A DNA stretch of 36,195 nt. It comes from Syntrophomonadaceae bacterium (lineage in GTDB: Bacteria > Bacillota > Syntrophomonadia > Syntrophomonadales > Syntrophomonadaceae). Shown one piece after another: positions 31,510 to 36,195 of this stretch. The position numbers were made by a program, and so were the translations under genes. The notes under the pieces are model-generated. The model was not told the origin of the DNA. It saw only the letters and a list, made by a program, of their open reading frames with translations, and searched no databases. Each line of letters opens with the position of its first letter. The stretch's first letter is position 1. Where the stretch lies: assembly GCA_018432955.1 (NCBI GenBank), contig JAHDSE010000070.1:1-36195 (forward strand), read 5' to 3'.

Positions 31510-32250
31510 TTGCTTTCAAGAGATAAATGGCTGGGAGCTCTGTATGGTCTGCTAGTTGTAATTATACTGTGGTATGCAGTATCCTGGGTGTTAAAAATCC
31601 CCATTATTCCATCTCCATTTGCGGTATTCATCCATATTATAGAGATATTTGAAAGCAAAATGGAAATACACCTTCTTTACAGTCTGGGCAGGATTTTGGG
31701 CGGAATAGCCATATCTATAATTATAGGAGTTCCCCTGGGTTATTTAATGGGCTATTTTGACAAAATCGACAAAGTACTGTCGCCATTGGTCTACTTTACC
31801 TATCCCATTCCCAAGATTGCACTGCTTCCCATAATTATGCTGCTGTTCGGCCTGGGTGAAACCTCCAAGCTGATGATGATAGTATTGATAATAATATTCC
31901 AGATCATAATCACTTCCCGGGATGCCGTTAAAGGCATTCCCCAGGAGATTTTCCGTTCCCTGCAATCTCTGGGTGCCAGTAAATTACAAACTTTTACCGA
32001 AGTAATAATCCCTGCTTCACTTCCCGAGGTTTTGACTGCCACCAGACTGGCTCTGGGTACGGCGGTATCCATTTTATTTTTTACTGAAACCTTTGGGACT
32101 GAATTCGGTATGGGATATTTTATTATGGATTCGTGGATGCGGGTAAATTATCTCGATATGTATGCCGGCATTGTTATTTTGAGCTTTATGGGATTCTGCA
32201 TATTCAGTGCCATAGATATCAGCGAAAAATATATTTGCTCCTGGCGGTAA
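31510..32250 (+). CDS. ABC importer permease (SsuC/TauC type)
   Basis: A 246-residue permease with about six membrane segments. The EAA loop, around IPQEIFRSLQSLGASKLQTF, contacts the ATPase; TFGTEFGMGYFIMDSWMRVN is the conserved end of the family. Start TTG 31510 is preceded by AAAGGATG. Single permease gene implies a homodimer. The operon is followed by a strong hairpin at 32344. Confidence 0.93.
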   Translation: MLSRDKWLGALYGLLVVIILWYAVSWVLKIPIIPSPFAVFIHIIEIFESKMEIHLLYSLGRILGGIAISIIIGVPLGYLMGYFDKIDKVLSPLVYFTYPIPKIALLPIIMLLFGLGETSKLMMIVLIIIFQIIITSRDAVKGIPQEIFRSLQSLGASKLQTFTEVIIPASLPEVLTATRLALGTAVSILFFTETFGTEFGMGYFIMDSWMRVNYLDMYAGIVILSFMGFCIFSAIDISEKYICSWR

Positions 32251-32343
32251 AAGTATGGTTTTCTTCTTTTGCTTAATCTATGCTTAAGTGAATAATCATA
32301 ATGGGACAAAATAGCTGCCATTTTAGCCTTACAGGCTATTGAG

Positions 32344-32407
32344 AAGCACCGAGGGGAAGGTGCTGCGTTCGTTAGCAACAGAGCAGAACTCTCCCCCGGT
32401 GCTTTTT
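32344..32407 (+). terminator. Extended intrinsic terminator of the importer operon
   Basis: The outer stem pairs AAGCACCG-A-GGGG (32344-32356) with CCCC-CGGTGCTT (to 32404), followed by six T. Inside is a second small stem (TGCT and GTT with AAC and AGCA). It is unusually long for a terminator and could be the 3' end of a small RNA; nothing else is seen between 32251 and 32343. Confidence 0.8.
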
Positions 32408-32511
32408 TGTCTAATCAGGAATAATATACCAGCAACCATATAACGACAAAATTCGTCAAAAGCATAAATGCAAGTATGTCCTTACTGGAGAAATATAACT
32501 GGAGGAACGTA

Positions 32512-33795
32512 ATGTATAAAAAAGTATTTGGGATTTTGGCTGTTATAATACTGGTGTTTTATATCTCTTTTACTGGCTATCAGTCAGTTAAGGCAACAGA
32601 ACCGCTGGTAGAAACGGTAGAAGCAGATGTTCAGGAGAACAAGGTTACGTTAAGTGGTTTGCTAAAAGATAGCGGGGGAAAAGAGATAGATATTTATGGC
32701 CTTAAATGGGGGACAAGCAGGAGCCTGGATAAAATGAAAAACTTCAAGAGCTCCATTAAGAAAGATTCCTCATTTTCCACTACCATTAACGGCTTAGAGG
32801 CCGGGAATACATACTACTATCAGGCATATGCAATAAATGACAAAGGTTGCGGCTACGGGGATATTAAGGAATTTGTTCTTCCAGTGATAAATGAAGCTGG
32901 CCCCACAGTCTCTATTACTGCTCCTGAACTGTCAAGTATCAGCCGGGGAAGCGTGGAGACTATTGCTGCCACTGCTGCGGATGAACAACAGGTTGAGTAT
33001 ATGGAGCTATATATTAATAAGAGCTTAAAAAGCAAAGTGGATGGGGATACCATAAAATACCATTGGAATACCAGCGGTTTTAATCCTGGAGAGTACGAGA
33101 TAAAGGTAATAGCGTGTGATGGAGAAAAAACCGGTGAAGAGCTGCTAAATGTTGTTATTAAGGAAGAGGTCAAAAAAGAATCGGTAGAAGGCAGTCTGTC
33201 TGTTAACTCTTTGCAGCCTGTCGCCAGTAAATCCAAGGATGAGGGAACAACGGTGTCGCGTGCTGTAGCGAATACTGCAGATACTGTTAATACTGGAGTA
33301 GATAAGCAAAAGTATCCGAAACTGAGTAAGTTTCAAGGAACTTTTGGGCAGTTCTATTACAGAGATAAGGCTGACGGAAGAATTGAAATAGATCCCGGGT
33401 GGGTTGCTGAAAACATTGTAACTATAACCCTGCCGGGCTTAAACCGGAAAGTACAGGTACATAAAGAGGCCAAAGATAATTTCCTGGCTGCCTTCAACCA
33501 TATCAAGAATGGTACTGCAAATATAAACGGTAAAGAGGTTCCGCTATTAAGCCTTATCAGGACTATGGATGGAACGTTTGTACCCAGGCATGTTAACTGG
33601 AATAGCAGCAAGGGCTTGAGCAGGCATTCATGGGGAATAGCCATCGACATCAATGCGAGTGATCATTTCAGATATGTTAATCCTGAGAAAGAGCCCTGTG
33701 ATCCCAATTTAATACTCTGGGAGAAGGCATTTAAACCTGCCGGCTTTAGCTGGGGCAATTCTTACAGTGATTCCATGCATTATGAACTAAGATAA
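32512..33795 (+). CDS. Exported VanY-like M15 peptidase with fibronectin/Ig-like domains
   Basis: CTGGAGGAACGTA selects ATG 32512 over an in-frame ATG at 32476. The 427-residue product has an N-terminal signal or anchor, a fibronectin-like module (about 30-130; GLEAGNTYYYQAYAINDKG), an Ig-like module (about 135-220; GPTVSITAPE, NTSGFNPGEYEIKVIACDG), a serine/threonine-rich linker and a C-terminal M15 (VanY/L-Ala-D-Glu peptidase type) domain. Zinc ligands are His372 and Asp379 in SRHSWGIAIDIN, and His423 in DSMHYELR. It should cleave peptidoglycan peptides outside the membrane. It is a single gene followed by its own terminator. Confidence 0.9.
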   Translation: MYKKVFGILAVIILVFYISFTGYQSVKATEPLVETVEADVQENKVTLSGLLKDSGGKEIDIYGLKWGTSRSLDKMKNFKSSIKKDSSFSTTINGLEAGNTYYYQAYAINDKGCGYGDIKEFVLPVINEAGPTVSITAPELSSISRGSVETIAATAADEQQVEYMELYINKSLKSKVDGDTIKYHWNTSGFNPGEYEIKVIACDGEKTGEELLNVVIKEEVKKESVEGSLSVNSLQPVASKSKDEGTTVSRAVANTADTVNTGVDKQKYPKLSKFQGTFGQFYYRDKADGRIEIDPGWVAENIVTITLPGLNRKVQVHKEAKDNFLAAFNHIKNGTANINGKEVPLLSLIRTMDGTFVPRHVNWNSSKGLSRHSWGIAIDINASDHFRYVNPEKEPCDPNLILWEKAFKPAGFSWGNSYSDSMHYELR

Positions 33796-33851
33796 GATTG
33801 TAATCTGAAGGTGAGTTAAAGGAAGAAAAAAATATTTCCTGCTGTATAATT

Positions 33852-33888
33852 GGCTAAGATAAGTATCGAATATCTTAGCCTTATTTTT
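33852..33888 (+). terminator. Intrinsic terminator after the M15 peptidase gene
   Basis: GGCTAAGATA (33852-33861) pairs perfectly with TATCTTAGCC (33871-33880), followed by TTATTTTT. Confidence 0.85.
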
Positions 33889-34069
33889 ATGTATATTACT
33901 AATTCTTAATACAAGCAGTCTGGTATTTAGTAAAATAATAGCAATAAGTGCTCAGAGACAAGAGAGATTATTATGAATAACGGTGAATGGTTGTTAATGA
34001 TGGGGGATTAATGTCTACCGAAGGGCTGGATAAGCTGCTGACTTGGATTTTGGAGGAGGTAAATATTTT

Positions 34070-34528
34070 ATGATAGAAAATGAACATTTCAAACGTCTTG
34101 AACGTATGTTCCTCAAGGCTCCGTATAACCAACAGCTCTACCAGGAAAATACTATCGAGATTAGCAGGGAACAGGCGATCATAAGTACGCGGGTAATGGA
34201 AAAACATTTTCATGGTGCAGGGGCTATGCATGGTTCAGTGTATTTTAAGCTACTCGATGATGCTGCTTTTTTTGCCGTAAATTCTATGGTCAGGGATTAT
34301 ATGGTTTATACGATATTTTTTAATATTAATCTTATCAGACCGGTGGGCCAGGGAATAGCAAGGGCTGAGGGCAAGGTCAAAGAGAAGACGCGAACCCTCT
34401 TTATTGCTGAATCCAACCTCTATGATGCAAAAGGGAAACTGGCTGCATGGGGAACCGGTAGTTTTATGCGCAGCCAGATCAAACTGGAGGAAATGCCCGA
34501 GTATATAAAAGATTTGGACCAGGTTTAA
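34070..34528 (+). CDS. Hotdog-fold thioesterase (PaaI/YiiD-like)
   Basis: GGAGGAGGT at 34052-34060 selects ATG 34070; the frame extends upstream without a better site. The 152-residue product has the hotdog pattern: FHGAGAMHGSVYFKLLDDAA (HG-x-x-x-x-x-L-x-D-x-A), then FNINLIRPVGQGIARAEGKV and TLFIAESNLYDAKGKLAAWG. The conserved H-G and D on the central helix are where PaaI-type acyl-CoA thioesterases place their catalytic acid. Substrate is unknown. No neighbouring fatty-acid genes are in sight. Confidence 0.88.
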   Translation: MIENEHFKRLERMFLKAPYNQQLYQENTIEISREQAIISTRVMEKHFHGAGAMHGSVYFKLLDDAAFFAVNSMVRDYMVYTIFFNINLIRPVGQGIARAEGKVKEKTRTLFIAESNLYDAKGKLAAWGTGSFMRSQIKLEEMPEYIKDLDQV

Positions 34529-34664
34529 AGAGTACTTGATTAACAAGCTTATTATAAAGACTCGGCTAAAATGCTCTCTCAAAACATATATATTAATAGT
34601 CTAAAGGTTTGTAAGAAATACTGAAAGAAGAACAGAGACAAACTGAGGAGGGAGTAAAGTAATT

Positions 34665-35381
34665 TTGCGAGCTTTTGCTAACCGGCGCTTCTGCTTATGG
34701 ATAGGAATTGCTTTTTTTATAATTATATTATTGGTTCTGCAGTGCCTGAATACTATCAATAGCATGGACAAAAGCCAAAGCCAAACTTTGATAAGGCAGG
34801 AGGCAGAAGAGAATTCACAGAATGAGTTCGTGCTTCTCGATGCGTATGTTCCGTTTCTGGCAGTTGATTTGCGCTATGCCACAGACAGGAATGTATTTGG
34901 AGAGAAAGTCTACGAGAATTCATTTGCGCTTTTACGCAAGGGTACTGCTGATAAACTCAGGAAAGCCCAGTTAGATTTTCTGAAGCGGGGTTATAGGCTG
35001 AAAGTTTGGGATGCTTACCGGCCATTGCAAGCACAGTTTAAACTATGGGAAATATGCCCTGACCCGAATTTTGTGGCTGATCCTCACCAGGGGTATTCCA
35101 AACACTCGCGGGGCTGTGCGGTAGATGTCACCCTGCTTGACCGGTTCGGGGTGGAAATACCTATGCCAAGCGCCTTCGACGACTTCAGCCCGCAGGCCGA
35201 TCGCAGTTATGATGATGTAGATGAAATTGAAGCTTTAAATGCCCGCTTGCTCGAAGAAATAATGCTGAAACATGGTTTCAGGAGTATTCGAACAGAATGG
35301 TGGCACTTTGAAGATCTTGACAAAGATCAGTATGATGTCATAGATAACTTATCTGTTTTAAAGCAAGAGAATAAACCTTAA
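34665..35381 (+). CDS. vanX: VanX-like D-Ala-D-Ala dipeptidase (M15D)
   Basis: A 238-residue protein with an N-terminal membrane anchor (about residues 8-29) and a complete VanX/DdpX domain: VPFLAVDLRYATDRNVFGEK, DAYRPLQAQ, then SKHSRGCAVDVTL with His147 and Asp154, the DDFSP loop, and EWWHF with Glu211 and His214 (zinc ligands and base). It hydrolyses D-Ala-D-Ala. No vanA, vanH or vanRS genes are adjacent, so this is more likely wall turnover or D-Ala recycling than a resistance operon. TTG 34665 follows GAGGAGGGAG. Confidence 0.93.
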   Translation: MRAFANRRFCLWIGIAFFIIILLVLQCLNTINSMDKSQSQTLIRQEAEENSQNEFVLLDAYVPFLAVDLRYATDRNVFGEKVYENSFALLRKGTADKLRKAQLDFLKRGYRLKVWDAYRPLQAQFKLWEICPDPNFVADPHQGYSKHSRGCAVDVTLLDRFGVEIPMPSAFDDFSPQADRSYDDVDEIEALNARLLEEIMLKHGFRSIRTEWWHFEDLDKDQYDVIDNLSVLKQENKP

Positions 35382-35382
35382 C

Positions 35383-35407
35383 CTGGGCTGCTAAACAATT
35401 AGCCCAG
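35383..35407 (+). terminator. Short hairpin after the dipeptidase gene
   Basis: CTGGGCT (35383-35389) and AGCCCAG (35401-35407) pair perfectly, without a T run. The following 35408-35625 is AT-rich with a possible AAATAT-CCA-ATATTT dyad near 35516, and should contain the promoter of the next gene. Confidence 0.45.
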
Positions 35408-35625
35408 AACATCGTTTCCTGACCGAAAAATGTAGCAATGGGTTGAAAACATATGTTTAAGTTTATGGAATAAAAAAGTATATTATAAATAAAGAAAAAA
35501 AGGATTTTATACGTTAAATATCCAATATTTCAATATGATGTTTTTCAATAGAGAGGCTTATAGGATTCGGATTGCCAGGGATTATTGAAGAATCAGGAAC
35601 ACAGATATGCTTGGAGGGAATACAT

Positions 35626-36195
35626 ATGCCAGAACGGGTGACAGTGACAGAGCAAGAAAGTACCAATAAATCGGGTCAGAATAGCAATTCCAGGCTCGAT
35701 AGGGATCGGAACTTAAATCACGAAACCCTGGAAGGACAAGGTATCACAGGATGGCAATATGCAGCTATCAATCCGTTTTCCGCTTCTTCAACGCAGATTC
35801 TGGGTTTACATAGGATACTGGGGAATCGTTCCGTAGGACAGATAATTCAAGCCAAGCTTACAGTCGGCCAGGCGGGTGATCAGTATGAACAGGAAGCGGA
35901 GAACAATCAGGCGCCTGCTATTTCCCGGGAGGCAGAAAAGAAAAATGGCTGGTTAAGTGCTCAAGCCATTAAAAAGGGACCCCGGAGACAGTTTATAGCC
36001 AGTCAGGGAAGAAATGGACAGCATCAGCCTCTCCATACAGACTTAAAGTTTAATAACCGTCCGACTCAAAGGGACAGCGACAGCTACCAGGAATTAAGAT
36101 TTCAAAACCGTCCGACTCAAAGGGACAGCGACAGCTACCAGGAATTAAGATTTCAAAACCGTCCGACTCAAAGGGACAGCGACAGCTACCAGGAA
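35626..36195 (+). CDS. N-terminal part of a DUF4157/eCIS-core-like protein with tandem repeats, cut by the window end
   Basis: TTGGAGGG at 35611-35618 precedes ATG 35626, and the frame stays open for 190 codons to the window edge. After a polar leader comes QILGLHRILGNRSVGQIIQA and KLTVGQAGDQYEQEAE, the opening of DUF4157 proteins (usual form LQRxxGNxAVxxLxQAKLxVGxPGDxYEQEAD). Those are cargo or effector proteins of extracellular contractile injection systems or related toxins, often with a zinc-protease HExxH further on, outside this window. The usual VADxVM continuation is replaced by a Q/A/K-rich linker, then the 17-residue repeats at 36040. Start and leader suggest a cytosolic protein without signal peptide. 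Confidence 0.7.
   Translation, partial: MPERVTVTEQESTNKSGQNSNSRLDRDRNLNHETLEGQGITGWQYAAINPFSASSTQILGLHRILGNRSVGQIIQAKLTVGQAGDQYEQEAENNQAPAISREAEKKNGWLSAQAIKKGPRRQFIASQGRNGQHQPLHTDLKFNNRPTQRDSDSYQELRFQNRPTQRDSDSYQELRFQNRPTQRDSDSYQE
36040..36195 (+). repeat. 51-bp tandem repeat, in frame, three units and continuing
   Basis: Units start at 36040, 36091 and 36142, each 51 bases, coding for ELRFQNRPTQRDSDSYQ; the last bases GAA begin a fourth. Units 2 and 3 are identical; unit 1 differs in its first residues (DLKFNN). Identity at the nucleotide level shows recent expansion. The array runs off the window. Confidence 0.95.

Noticed and set aside
34665-35381. Vancomycin-resistance operon
   Set aside because: Only a VanX-like gene is present; vanH, vanA, vanR and vanS are not adjacent.
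36040-36195. Repeat array considered as CRISPR
   Set aside because: Units are contiguous, 51 bases, in frame with the surrounding gene and have no spacers; they are coding tandem repeats.

Overview
The window looks like a chromosomal segment of an anaerobic, low-to-mid GC Clostridia-type Firmicute. The evidence is strong AGGAGG-type ribosome binding sites, frequent TTG/GTG starts, SLH-domain surface proteins, many lipoproteins, a T-box leader, a BlaI/BlaR-type pair, oxygen-sensitive enzymes (hybrid cluster protein and a 2-oxoacid:ferredoxin oxidoreductase) and many intrinsic terminators. A syntrophic or fermentative amino-acid/fatty-acid metabolising organism would fit, but species cannot be assigned from the sequence alone.

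Layout. (1) 1-2000 is a graveyard of accessory DNA: a truncated membrane protein, a frameshifted MNT-type nucleotidyltransferase, an intact RelE-type toxin-antitoxin pair, a tRNA-3'-end-like scrap, and two GC-rich fragments (YodL-like and SpoVG-like) left from a conjugative element. (2) 2000-7550 carries a PAS-AraC regulator, a PAS-only paralogue, an SLH protein, three lipoprotein genes and a small membrane protein; the last lipoprotein gene appears split by a decayed IS110-family element. (3) 7560-12160 holds a large SLH/DUF4163/DUF3298 surface protein, small orphan genes and a one-component regulator with a molybdate-binding-type (COG1910) sensor domain. (4) 12160-16340: a Crp/Fnr regulator divergent from hcp with an operator at the promoter, a crotonase-family gene lacking the usual glutamates, and a lipocalin-like gene.

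(5) 16440-20800: a sigma-A promoter and a complete T-box leader, whose specifier I read as ATC (isoleucine), precede a translationally coupled four-subunit 2-oxoacid:ferredoxin oxidoreductase (gamma-delta-alpha-beta) followed by a degenerate CbiE/CbiT-like gene. This implies that charging of tRNA-Ile controls a keto-acid oxidoreductase, probably acting on branched-chain keto acids. (6) 20900-26680: two tiny ORFs, then a 64-nt near-perfect palindrome that encodes two mirror-image sigma-A promoters around a BlaI-type TACA-N2-TGTA operator, driving blaI-blaR-GH26 hydrolase-DUF5050. The metalloprotease sensor has no penicillin-binding domain, so this looks like a BlaR-type circuit wired to a cell-surface glycan enzyme.

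(7) 26680-34530: a TipA-like MerR regulator with a textbook 19-bp-spacer promoter, a membrane-anchored MutS-like ATPase, a SsuABC/TauABC-type importer, a VanY-like (M15) peptidase and a hotdog thioesterase. (8) 34660-36195: a VanX-like D,D-dipeptidase and, running off the window, the start of a DUF4157/eCIS-core-like protein with 51-bp in-frame tandem repeats. Peptidoglycan or surface functions recur (two M15 peptidases, BlaR-type sensor, GH26, SLH proteins). Nothing here proves a new defence system; the most unusual items are the T-box-controlled oxidoreductase, the symmetric BlaI promoter and the repeat-bearing eCIS-like protein.
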